Positions 9,048 to 17,272 of a DNA stretch of 17,272 nucleotides are shown piece by piece. The DNA is from Beroe ovata (Eukaryota; Ctenophora; Nuda; Beroida; Beroidae), in the NCBI GenBank assembly GCA_946803715.1, contig CAMPET010000071.1:83343-100614 (forward strand), written 5' to 3'. Position 1 is the first letter of the stretch; each line of letters starts with the position of its first letter. Position numbers and translations under genes: made by a program. Under the pieces are notes generated by a model that searched no databases, had not been told where the DNA came from, and was given only the letters and a program-made list of their open reading frames with translations.

Positions 9048-9824
9048 ATGACCTCTGCATTTGATGACGATGGATACAGTGGAAATTTTTTGAATGTCAA
9101 TGACTTCAATGACGATGATGATGATGTGATGGACAATTGGGAAGATGTGTTGGATGAGGAAGAGGAAGCTGCCAAGAAGGAGAAGGAGCTAGAAATGGAG
9201 CAAGAAAGAAAGAGGTTAGAAAAGGAAAAGAAACTAATTAAAAGAATGGAAGAGAAAGCAGAACAAGACAGAATACAAAGTCTTATGAGTGCAAAACCCT
9301 TATCAAAAGAAGAGCAGGTGCAGGCCCAAAAGAAAGCTTCCGAAGCAGCCGCAAATGATCTTTTTGGATCCAGTGATAATGAGCTTGAAAAAACAGAAGT
9401 GGTCTCCACTAAAAGTATTACTCATTCAACGGCTGCCCTGTCCATTAACAACCCTGATTCAATTGATAACTTCATTCCAATTGAAGTTGAGGATTTTGTA
9501 GAACTTGGTCGAAGAGTCACTAAGAAATTAATGAAGTATAAAGATGATGATGGCTATAACAAATTCATCAAAGAACTGATTTCAAACTTGTGCTCAGAAA
9601 TGACAAGTGAAGATATCAAGAAAGTTTCAACTCCACTGGTAACTTTGACCCATGAAAAATCTCGCATAGAGAAGGAGGCTAAAAAGAAAGCTCAGCAAAA
9701 TGCTGCTAAAAAGGGTGTCTTGAACATGCCTAAGAAAACAGCTGAACATAGTGACTTTTATCTTAATGAATACCAAGATCAGCAGGGCTATGATTATGAT
9801 GACTGTGAAGATGATTTCATGTGA
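9048..9824 (+). CDS. EIF3J: Eukaryotic translation initiation factor 3 subunit J
   Basis: Loosely bound eIF3 subunit that binds the 40S decoding centre and helps in start selection and ribosome recycling. It has 258 residues, the same length as human eIF3j, in one uninterrupted exon. Diagnostic features are the acidic N-terminus with DDDDDVMDNWEDVLDEEEE, the long charged coiled coil from about residue 38 to 105, the central helical region (FVELGRRVTKKLMKY and following), a basic KKKAQQNAAKKG stretch, and the acidic tail ending CEDDFM, like EDFM in other eIF3j. Start context AACAATGA has A at -3. Its neighbours upstream are intron-rich, and this gene is intronless in the coding part. Confidence 0.93.
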   Translation: MTSAFDDDGYSGNFLNVNDFNDDDDDVMDNWEDVLDEEEEAAKKEKELEMEQERKRLEKEKKLIKRMEEKAEQDRIQSLMSAKPLSKEEQVQAQKKASEAAANDLFGSSDNELEKTEVVSTKSITHSTAALSINNPDSIDNFIPIEVEDFVELGRRVTKKLMKYKDDDGYNKFIKELISNLCSEMTSEDIKKVSTPLVTLTHEKSRIEKEAKKKAQQNAAKKGVLNMPKKTAEHSDFYLNEYQDQQGYDYDDCEDDFM

Positions 9825-10277
9825 GACAAAGCTTTTAGTTCTCTTTAGTGTTGTGACAATTCATAGGCCACCTCTTTCTTTATATTCATCAGGCTTTGGG
9901 ACCAAATGCTATGTATTGAAATACGGGAATGTTTATTTTATTTATTGAACTTTTTCATGGTTGTCTTCCCCTCCAAATCTCAGAAATCCAATGAAAGAAT
10001 TAAAAATAAGAGACAGTATCATTGGTACCAAAAGCCTCCTGTCCTCTTATTACACCCAAAAACACTCATCATCTTCCCTACACATGATATTATTTGACTT
10101 TTTACATGGTAAAACTCTGATATTCATTGTTGATTAATGATTAAAGTTACTGTCACTGATCCCTTAGTTTTGCTTTTGACTGATTTCACTTATAACACTC
10201 TGATTTATTCATAAGATATTTGCATCCACTCAAGGTGTATGACTCGCAGATATGAGAGCGGCCCTTGACTCTACAGT
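9825..10277. other. eIF3J-mtIF2 intergenic region with ATTAAA signals
   Basis: Presumed eIF3J 3' UTR and mtIF2 promoter. Variant poly(A) hexamers ATTAAA lie at 9999-10004 and 10140-10145. Two short upstream ORFs precede the mtIF2 start: 10239-10268, and 10252-10287 which overlaps the start codon. I see no other gene. Confidence 0.5.
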
Positions 10278-11894
10278 ATGTTTGTGAACCTTACCAAGGT
10301 TGCTTCACTTGGCAAGAGATTCTACACACGATCTCCCATTGTTGGCGTCTTAGGACATGTTGATCACGGCAAAACAACTCTTATTGACTGCTTGAGACAG
10401 ACTAATGTTGCGTCTCAAGAGGCTGGTGGTATCACTCAGAGGAATAGCATTTTCCAACACACAATCCGAGAGACTAACTACAGTTTCACTGTTGTAGATA
10501 CTCCAGGACATGCTGCCTTCTCGAAAATGAGGAGCACTGGAACTTCGATAGCTGATATAGCTATCCTTGTTGTGGATAGCCAGGAAGGTGTGAAGCACCA
10601 GACAAGGGAATGTATCAGACTTCTCCAGGACAATCATATTCCGATGGTTGTTGCTCTGAACAAAGCAGACCTACCCAGGGCAGACTTCGATAAGTGCTAT
10701 GAAATGTTGTTTGATGAAGGAGTAGAGACTGAACCAGTAGGAGGAAAGGTGCCAGCTATCCCTATTTCAGCACTTCATGGAACCAATGTACCCTTGCTAA
10801 TGCAAGCAGTGAAATCCAAAACTGATGGAATGAAACTCACAGCTGACATAGATTGTAGTCACATGGAAGGAATTATTTTCGATATCAAGAAACTCAAGAG
10901 CCAAGTTATTATAACCACTCTTATCAGGCAAGGTCTTGTGAAGAAAGGTGACATCTTGGTCACAGATACACACAAATCATCTGTGAGAGACTTATTCTCA
11001 CTGGATGGAGAAAAGCTAGAAGTGGCTAAACCCGGAATGCCTGTTCTTCTGATGGGACCTCAATCTTTTAGTAAGCATCTCACCACTGGATGCACCATCT
11101 TTTCTCTTCCACTCTCAAAATCGACTGAGAAAAGGAAAAATAACTGCTCGATTCTGGATGAGCTTCAAAAGAGAATAAAACGTCAAGTTGTCCGAGACCA
11201 GAAATCTGAACGCCTTGGTTATGGGGTGAAGAAGGTCTCGTTCATGTTATGTGCCGACGGCAATAGCTCTCTTGAGATTTTGGAGCAGATGCTTGACATA
11301 GAAACAGATGAGTTGAAAACCAGTGTTTTTAGTAAGTCAGTCGGCGCTTTGTCAGAAGAACACATCCAAATGGCTGAGGCAATTGGGGCACAGATTGTGC
11401 TGTTCAATGTTCCACCATTGACCATCAGTACTACTGCTCAAGTTCATCGCTCAGACATAATTTACGAACTCGCTTCTTCCATTAACTCTTCCCTCAGCAG
11501 TTTATTTTCGCAATATTCCAACATGAAAACCACAGACCTAGGCCGATGGGTAATTGAGGAGATCCATGGAACGAAGAAAAAACAGATTGCTGGTCTCCGG
11601 AAAAAGACCGGTTCGCTCTCTTTGAACGAAGAATTCAAGCTCTTACGCGACGGTTTCGAAGTCTGGAGTGGTAAAATTCGGACAATGAATTATTTCAAAA
11701 CTAAGATAAGCCAGACAGGTGACGGAATATCAGAATGTGGTGTCGGGTTTCCTCAGGGTGTTGTAGAAATTCAGAAGGGCGATATTTTGTGTTGTTTTAA
11801 AGAAGAGGAGATTGCAAGGAGTTTCATCAGTGATAAATTCTTTGGTATCACTTCAGTGGATGACCAGGAAGATAAACATAGAGGTTTATTATGA
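10278..11894 (+). CDS. MTIF2: Mitochondrial translation initiation factor IF-2
   Basis: GTPase that brings initiator tRNA to the mitochondrial ribosome. Single exon, 538 residues. The first 18 or so residues, rich in Arg, Lys and Ser with no acidic residue, look like a mitochondrial presequence. The G domain follows at once: G1 GHVDHGKTT (26-34), switch I GGITQ (50-54), G3 DTPGH (74-78), G4 NKAD (128-131), G5 SAL (164-166). Domain II and the C1 and C2 domains continue to the end; LCADGNSSLEIL corresponds to the C1-domain glycine-rich motif. An in-frame stop at 10266-10268 fixes the 5' limit. It is shorter than human MTIF2 (727 residues) because there is no N-terminal domain before the GTPase. 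Switch I reads ITQRNSIF where most IF2 have ITQHIGAF. Confidence 0.95.
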   Translation: MFVNLTKVASLGKRFYTRSPIVGVLGHVDHGKTTLIDCLRQTNVASQEAGGITQRNSIFQHTIRETNYSFTVVDTPGHAAFSKMRSTGTSIADIAILVVDSQEGVKHQTRECIRLLQDNHIPMVVALNKADLPRADFDKCYEMLFDEGVETEPVGGKVPAIPISALHGTNVPLLMQAVKSKTDGMKLTADIDCSHMEGIIFDIKKLKSQVIITTLIRQGLVKKGDILVTDTHKSSVRDLFSLDGEKLEVAKPGMPVLLMGPQSFSKHLTTGCTIFSLPLSKSTEKRKNNCSILDELQKRIKRQVVRDQKSERLGYGVKKVSFMLCADGNSSLEILEQMLDIETDELKTSVFSKSVGALSEEHIQMAEAIGAQIVLFNVPPLTISTTAQVHRSDIIYELASSINSSLSSLFSQYSNMKTTDLGRWVIEEIHGTKKKQIAGLRKKTGSLSLNEEFKLLRDGFEVWSGKIRTMNYFKTKISQTGDGISECGVGFPQGVVEIQKGDILCCFKEEEIARSFISDKFFGITSVDDQEDKHRGLL

Positions 11895-12155
11895 GTAAAC
11901 TACAAGTTTAGGTAATTTATAAACTAGGTTATTTATTACAGCAGGTATAATTCATGTGATTGTTCTTATCTGTAAATGTTATTGTGTTTTCATTCATTCA
12001 TATCTAAAACATGATCTGACAAATACCATTCCTTCGAATATCATCACAACTGACATTATAAATATCGACAATTTCATTTTGATTTGAGTAGTAAATAGGG
12101 TTGTTTTGAATAATTCAGATAACAGACAATTGCTACTAGGTCATGATTATGATAC
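11895..12155. other. mtIF2-ketimine reductase intergenic region
   Basis: AT-rich. A TATAAA at 11918-11923 could be a variant poly(A) hexamer for mtIF2. A possible acceptor ends at 12118. A six-codon upstream ORF (12143-12163) overlaps the next gene's start codon. No other feature seen. Confidence 0.45.
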
Positions 12156-14084
12156 ATGGCTGAGGTTCCACACATGACGTCACCCACCCCAATAATTCTA
12201 TCTGCTGTTGAAGTTGCCAGACACTTCCCAGGATTCAACGCCCTCTATGAAGCCCTAAGGAGAACCATGAGGGACTACTCCATGACAGATAAAATTGTTC
12301 TTCCCATCCGAACACAGATCAATGTCCCGGAATCTACCACCAGGTAATTTAGAGTAGTGAGAAGGATGTCAACGAAATCCAAAGTGAAAAGCAGCAGATT
12401 CCTTCTCCTCTAAACACGTCTGTCGTGACTTGTGTGAAGAGGTGACCAAATACTGAATAGTGGACTCGCAGTGCTCACATCACCATAACAACCTCAGGTT
12501 CATCACCATGCCAACCTGTGACGTCACTCTCGGACTAACGGGTCTGAAGATCGTCACTGCGGCCCCCGACAACGCTCACCTCGGCCTACCCACCCACCTC
12601 GGCTCAATCCTCCTGTACGAACTGTCGGGACAGCTACTCTCCCAGATGGACTGTGAGGAAATAACGGGAAAGAGGACAGCTGTGTGTTCTGCTGTGGCGA
12701 CCAGGATTCTTGCTAATCCGGACAGTAGGATTCTTGCTGTGTTGGGAGCGGGAGTTCAGGCGGAGACGCATGTGTGGGCGTTGAGACATCTTTATCAGTT
12801 TTCAGAGGTGGGCATCAGCACCCTTTTCACGGGATCCAACTTTGTTATTTTTCGAAACTGCACAGTTTTCCCGCGCAGAAATACGGGAAAAAAGTCTCCT
12901 CCTCGACTGATTGCCTTCCTACCCAATTTCAAACGTGGGCACCAATAGCATGTTATCTCGTCCCATTTCTCAGATACGAATCTGGAACAGGACGCATAAC
13001 AGAGCAGTGACTCTAGCAGAGAAACTGGGTCACTGTACCCCGTGTAAAACAATAGAGGATGCGTGTAGAGATGCGGATATTATCTGTGCAACTACTGGGT
13101 CACGTGATCCCATACTGGAGAGACGACATGTTAAACCAGGTGAGATATCGACAGTTGAGGGTGTTACCATTTTTGGACTTGTACGATCGAATGCGACGCA
13201 ACTGCGCACTATTTTAGTGGACGAGACCACTATTGCCTTATTGTGTGTACTGTGTGCCAGTATTCATTATCAAGTGAATAGGGTCGGAGTTCGGTTATAT
13301 TTCCTAAGACTAGATAATAGATATATTCGGGGTTGGTATCATCTATATTTTACAAAAGCACGGCGCACGCATGATATCGACACGATATGTTCAAACATTT
13401 CAACCCAATGGTAACACCATTAGTTATCCCTCATCCACAGCACCCCTTCATAAAAGTTTAGATCTATTTCCTATAGGGAGGATAAGGTCCAGACCTAGGA
13501 TAAACTTTCAATTTAGGGAGGATAAGGATGCTGTTTCCTTACTTTTAATATGAACCTCAGGAGCTCACATCAACCTTGTTGGGTCCAGTACACCAGTGTC
13601 ACGCGAAGCAGCTTCCGACATCATGACTTCCAGTGACGTCACTCTTGTTGTAGACTGTAAACAAGCAATAGCTGCTGAATCAGGTAAGTGTCCTAGATAT
13701 ATTATCATTGATAGACGAGGTAATATCTGCTGAATTATACGGATAACGATTTTGTGACAAATTGGACATATCTGAGTTGATGAACTCGAAGATATTGTAC
13801 GCTCTCGATTTTGTATCCTGGAAAGAATTTTTTACCAAGCAGGTGCTAAACAGGTGGCATTTTCAGATGCTAAACAGGTGGCATTTTCAGGTGCTAAACA
13901 GGTGGCATTTTCAGGTGACTTCATCCTGGCTGGTGCTGCTCCGCACCATGAAATAGGAGAGCTAATCGATAGTGGGTTCTCAAGGAGTGACTCTGGTATC
14001 ACGGTCTACAAAAATCTGGGTCTTGGATGTCAGGATCTTACAGCGGCTAGTTTGGTACTGAAAAACTATCAGGAGTCGAATTAG
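12156..14084 (+). CDS. CRYM: Ketimine reductase mu-crystallin-like (ornithine cyclodeaminase family)
   Basis: NAD(P)H-dependent cytosolic imine reductase of the OCD/mu-crystallin family, acting on cyclic ketimines of lysine and sulfur amino-acid metabolism. Five exons: 12156-12343, 12498-12807, 12974-13139, 13561-13683, 13915-14084. With the last of several possible acceptors for exon 5 the CDS is 957 nt and the protein 318 residues, close to human CRYM (314). Visible motifs are K80, GKRTA (120-124), the dinucleotide-binding AVLGAGVQAE (143-152), RIWNRT, VKPGAHINLVG, and the C-terminal SGITVYKNLGLGCQDLTAA. Exon 5 may start up to 72 nt earlier in frame (see the triplicated repeat). A six-codon upstream ORF overlaps the start. 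AATAAA lies at 14221-14226. Confidence 0.93.
13140..13560 (+). other. Ketimine reductase intron 3
   Basis: A 421-bp intron with donor CAG|GTGAGA and acceptor CCTCAG|GA. It contains two direct copies of TAGGGAGGATAAGG 40 bp apart near 13474 and 13514. The open frame running into it from exon 3 is intronic. Confidence 0.75.
13843..13914 (+). repeat. 24-bp triplication carrying splice acceptors
   Basis: Three units, 13843-13866, 13867-13890 and 13891-13914, differing only at the first base (G, A, G). Each ends in ATTTTCAG, a usable acceptor, and another good acceptor (TTTACCAAGCAG) ends at 13842. As 24 is a multiple of 3, every acceptor keeps frame, and each added unit would insert about eight residues of the form AKQVAFSG. 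The final acceptor gives the product most like other family members. Confidence 0.85.
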
Positions 14085-14409
14085 ATTGTAACCTTTCTTT
14101 GAAATTTGTACGGCGATCTTCTTATTTTCGAATATTCTTTGATGTTTTTTTGTGAGTTTTTTAGTTTTCCAATTTTTTTAAGGTATTTGTTTTTTAGTTG
14201 GTGAAATTCTGAGCTTTTTGAATAAAATTTGATATTTGGTCTTTATTTCGTGTTTGGAACAATCTGAATCATCTGAGTACGTAAACAACGGTTACCATAC
14301 GTCATTGCACGTTATATCACGTGTTCTATGGGACGTTATATCCGCACATTATCTATCACACTCATCCCCCTCTTTCTCTTGTACGAAGGTTATGGTTTGA
14401 AATGAAGAT
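14085..14409. promoter_or_regulatory. Ketimine reductase 3' end and SHARK-like promoter region
   Basis: The first half is the presumed 3' UTR of the ketimine reductase gene, with AATAAA at 14221-14226. The second half has two copies of ACGTTATATC (near 14309 and 14333) and an E-box CACGTG between them, within about 100 bp of the next start codon. No TATA box at a convincing position. Confidence 0.5.
14221..14226 (+). promoter_or_regulatory. Poly(A) signal AATAAA, ketimine reductase gene
   Basis: Canonical hexamer 137 bp after the stop codon, followed by T-rich and GT-containing sequence. This is the only canonical hexamer found downstream of a stop codon in the window. Confidence 0.75.
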
Positions 14410-17195
14410 ATGCAACATGTAGAAGATGGACAAGTTGTGTCGAACGCGTTGCTTTGGTTTCACGGTGAGATCAGTCGAGAGGAGGCTGGGAGCATTATTA
14501 ATGGGTGAGTTAATTGGGTTTAATTGGTTAATTGATCTCAGTTTGATGAGGGTAAATTAGGACACAAATTCTGCTACGTATGTCTGGCTTTCTCTACCGT
14601 TTTATCGCGTTTCATAACCTCTATACCAGTTTTTATTGACATTTTTCCCAACCTTTTTTTACCAACTTTCAGACAACTTTTTTACCAACTTTTTACCAAC
14701 TTTCAGACAATATCACCTCAACCAACCACCTTCCCCACAGATACGAATACAAGCACGATGGTCTATTCATAGTAAGGTACAGCACAACCAGTCAGTTGTA
14801 TGTGCTGTCAGTGCTATGCAAAGATCAACTTCTCCACTACCAGATACAGCACTCCAATGATGTATTCTTCATTGACAAGTATGATTTGAACACCCCGTAT
14901 TCAAATATTCATTATTCGAGAACACTGAAATGTTCGAACTCATTTTTTTCGAAAACATTCGCGGACAGTCCATTGAAAAATGCATTTGTTTGGAAATATT
15001 CACGGGCATTGAAAAATCCATTTTCCTACATCTGGATTTAGGCAAATTTCACAATCTACTCACATAATAACTTAATTACTTAATCACAATAATTACCCTA
15101 ATTACCCTCTCTCTCCTCATGCGCGCAGTGGGGCACTGTTCTCCAGTTTAACGGAGCTTATCGAGCACTACAAGGGAACGCATGACGGTTTACCGACACG
15201 GCTTGTCAGCTTCTGTAAGGGAAAGCTAGCTCCCCTGGCGGTACTCAAGCGTGAAAACACTAAAGTGAGTGAGGATAGACTGCGAGAATTGGTTTGATCC
15301 GTCATCTTATTATCATAATAATTGTTTGAATTGTTTGAATTGTTTGAATTGTTTGAATTGTTTGATAGAGGAAATTAGGAAGGTTTTAATCACGTGACAA
15401 CAGTTTCCGATTTCATTTCTAGATTCTTTTCCCTTGCCAATAGATACCATTCTCGATACCGTTCTCGATACTACACGAATACCCCATTATCCACTTCTCC
15501 ACTCAGTTACACAAAGCAGCTAGCAAGAACCAAACTGGTGCTCTGCAGAAGTTGCTAGAATCTCAACCACTCGATGCCAAGACTGCACTTCTGAAGTGTA
15601 AAAACTTGGAGGGACATACGTGTCTGCATGTGGCAATCATAAAGGTTTGTGTCAGTGTTTTCGGAGATATGAAACAAAAAATCCTTCAATCCATGAATTT
15701 GATGTATGCTCCTTCATTCGGCACCAACATGACCTAATTTTTAACACATGTAATAGAAATTTAATATTTTCCTATGTTTCTATCATAGAAAATTTCTATC
15801 ATAGAAATTCTATGTCACAAAGATTTTTATGTGACGTTATGTCTCTGTGTACCAGGGTCACATGGACATAGTGAAAGTGTTGATCAAGTCAGGCGCTGAT
15901 ATAGAGATGAGCGATGATGAGTCCAATAGTTCACTCTACCTCGCCGTCATTCACGGTGGGTTGACAAAATTATGACATCATTATTCGTGGGCCAGTCGCA
16001 TTCATGATATTTAAACCAGTCCTTCTTGACACCAGTTCTTCGTGACACCAGCTCTTCTTGACACCAGTTCTTAAACCTCTTTACTTTGGTGAGAAGGTTC
16101 TCACTTTGACACCTCTTTTCTTTGCTCCTTGGAACCAGCCTACATTGACCCTAGTTTTACTTGACGCCACTCCACTATGACTGTGAGCTTTCTTGACACC
16201 ACACACTCTCAGGTCGTTTACAGATAGTTAAATTCCTCCTCAAACGACTGAGTCTGGAGGCTGTAACGCGGATATCTAAGAATAATGACACCGGTTGGTC
16301 GGTACTGCATGAGGCAGCTATCAGAGATCATACAGCCATTTTATCGGTACGAATCCGAAGTATTATCTATAGAGCTGTATGGGTATACTGCAAACATAGC
16401 AGAATACTGAATATCGATTTTCTAATCCAAGGATTGACATAAGAGAGGGAAGAATCTAAATTTAGTGTACAAGATTAACACATTTCGATATCGCACAAAC
16501 CAAGCTCATCGGAACCGTGTGGTTCCTAAAAGACCTATTCCTTGAAGACCTGTGTATTGCAACAATTGCCACAATAATTGTACTCTGAAAATCATATTTT
16601 ATTCCGCTATTTGAATGTCGAACTTAAATTCATTTCTCAATTTTCAGTTGAAGAATCTATGTTACTGGAAAGATTTTAATGCAAATTTTTTCCGTTAGTT
16701 TGGATAGTTATTAACTGCAATTTTAATGAGTTATCAAACGTGAATTCCCTCACCCTAAACTTGAATAACAAACTCCCTCTTAACACGGTTTTCCAACTCT
16801 CAGTTACTGTTGGAAGCAGGACTACCGCCCTACCCACAGAACGATGACAGGAATACCCCAGCTGATTTAGCCACTACCGCCGGGTGTAAAAGTACATTGG
16901 CCCTACTTGGTCAGTACAATACAATTGAGTGTACATTACACATTGTATGCAGTGTATAATACACATTGTTTAGTGTTTACAGTGTATATTATACAGTGTA
17001 CATCACAGAATTGTACGAATTTTATCGATCGACTGACAGCCGAAAGTCAGTCAATTTTCATAAGTTTCGATATGTTTGCAAAAGTTCCACATTTCACTAA
17101 CACTGTATCCGATTTTCAGAAAAAGCTGTTTCCACCCCAAAGTTTGTCGCGGAATACTCAAGTCGAGATTTCATGCATCTCAACATCGATAGAAA
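14410..17195 (+). CDS. SHARK/HTK16-like SH2-ankyrin tyrosine kinase, N-terminal part
   Basis: Non-receptor tyrosine kinase family with SH2-ankyrin-SH2-kinase order, known from Hydra, sponges and insects. Eight exons: 14410-14504, 14741-14878, 15129-15264, 15507-15644, 15856-15955, 16213-16346, 16804-16909, 17120-17195, all in matching phases; the gene continues past the window. Residues about 14-105 form an SH2 domain: WFHGEISREEA (from 16), GLFIVRYS with the phosphotyrosine-binding Arg44, LYVLSVLCKDQLLHYQI, and SLTELIEHYKG. Ankyrin repeats follow from about 124: LHKAASKNQTGALQKLL, HTCLHVAIIKGHMDIVKVLI, SSLYLAVIHG, WSVLHEAAIRD, and NDDRNTPADLA. The kinase domain is not in view, so catalysis is inferred from the family architecture. 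The start at 14410 is chosen because the frame is open from there and lies 15 residues before the SH2 tryptophan. Confidence 0.87.
14640..14711 (+). repeat. Tandem ACCAACTTTCAGACAA repeat in SHARK-like intron 1
   Basis: Two full and one partial copies of TTTTTACCAACTTTCAGACAA. Each full copy ends in a pyrimidine tract plus CAG, so it resembles an acceptor upstream of the real one at 14740. Confidence 0.7.
15321..15365 (+). repeat. 9-bp tandem repeat TTGTTTGAA
   Basis: About five tandem copies in SHARK-like intron 3 (15265-15506). Simple minisatellite, no coding role. Confidence 0.9.
15778..15815. repeat. Palindromic TTTCTATCATAGAAA repeat
   Basis: Two adjacent copies of the near-palindrome TTTCTATCATAGAAA plus a partial TTCTATG, in SHARK-like intron 4. 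No known role. Confidence 0.75.
16016..16075 (+). repeat. Tandem TTCTTGACACCAG repeat
   Basis: Three or four imperfect copies of a 16- to 17-bp unit in SHARK-like intron 5, with decayed relatives onward to about 16203 (TTCTTGACACCACAC). Minisatellite. Confidence 0.8.
16347..16803 (+). other. SHARK-like intron 6, mostly featureless
   Basis: A 457-bp intron. Apart from the dispersed repeat near its start I see only AT-rich DNA and a good acceptor, TTCCAACTCTCAG. Confidence 0.7.
16363..16426 (+). repeat. Dispersed repeat, copy 2 (SHARK-like intron)
   Basis: Carries ATACTGCAAACATAGC (16385-16400) and GATTTTCTAAT (16416-16426) at the same spacing as the inverted copy in the TRPM2 intron at 5974-6050. 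Sequence between the two blocks is only partly conserved, as expected for old copies. Confidence 0.6.
16918..17007. repeat. AT-rich GTGTATA/TATACAC inverted repeats
   Basis: Repeated AGTGTATA, TACACATTG and TATACAGTGTACAT in SHARK-like intron 7 form several overlapping small inverted repeats. Simple, low-complexity sequence. Confidence 0.6.
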
Positions 17196-17237
17196 GTAAG
17201 TGCGTGGCTTTACGTCATCACGATGTAAACCATTCCT

Positions 17238-17272
17238 CTGTGTGTGTGTGTGTGTGTGTGTGCTGCGTGTGT
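17238..17272 (+). repeat. GT dinucleotide microsatellite at the window end
   Basis: (TG)n with a CTGC interruption, inside the SHARK-like intron that begins at 17196. It runs off the end of the window. Confidence 0.9.

Noticed and set aside
8996-9409. Minus-strand open frame of 137 codons, Ser/Phe-rich
   Set aside because: It is the antisense shadow of the charged coiled-coil region of eIF3J.
12911-13414. 167-codon open frame in the ketimine reductase gene
   Set aside because: Only 12974-13139 is exon. The flanks are introns with good splice sites and do not resemble the family.
14796-15041. 81-codon open frame starting in SHARK-like exon 2
   Set aside because: It is exon 2 read through its donor at 14879; the extension is AT-rich intron.
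1-17272. Search for CRISPR arrays, defence islands, prophage or viral genes
   Set aside because: No regularly spaced repeats with unique spacers and no phage, viral or prokaryote-like genes are visible; all genes are animal nuclear genes.

Overview
The window is nuclear DNA from an invertebrate animal. It has spliced genes with GT-AG introns of roughly 100 to 850 bp, AT-rich intergenic DNA, microsatellites, a MITE-like element and the standard genetic code. The gene content fits an early-branching or otherwise slow-evolving invertebrate such as a sponge, cnidarian or placozoan: a TRPM2-type channel with an enzyme-type Nudix domain, and a SHARK/HTK16-like SH2-ankyrin protein of a family not found in vertebrates. 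The sequence does not decide the phylum.

All six genes are on the + strand. (1) 1-1772 is an arylsulfatase B-like lysosomal or secreted sulfatase, missing its 5' end. (2) 1958-7408 holds 15 exons of a TRPM2-like cation channel, from S3 through the pore, S6, TRP helix and C-terminal NUDT9-homology domain. Its N-terminal MHR region and S1-S2 are absent. Its first exon here begins only 185 bp after the sulfatase stop codon, so either the sulfatase is nested in a TRPM2 intron, or the assembly is misjoined, or the locus is rearranged. (3) 7409-9047 is a gene-poor stretch with a 92-bp MITE-like element that has an 8-bp target duplication, a 24-bp perfect CG-rich palindrome, several GCGC tracts and an ATCT microsatellite. 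(4) 9048-9824 is intronless eIF3 subunit J. (5) 10278-11894 is intronless mitochondrial IF2 in a compact form. (6) 12156-14084 is a five-exon ketimine reductase/mu-crystallin gene whose last 3' splice site is preceded by a 24-bp triplication carrying frame-compatible acceptors. (7) 14410 to the end holds eight exons of a SHARK-like SH2-ankyrin kinase, whose second SH2 and kinase domains lie beyond the window.

The genes do not form one pathway. Two intronless translation-initiation genes, one cytosolic and one mitochondrial, sit side by side between intron-rich genes. The points most worth checking are the sulfatase/TRPM2 overlap, the intact Nudix catalytic box in TRPM2, the repeated in-frame acceptors in the ketimine reductase gene, and several unannotated repeats. 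These repeats include two copies of the same old dispersed element in introns about 10 kb apart. No prokaryote-like defence system, CRISPR array or viral gene was seen.
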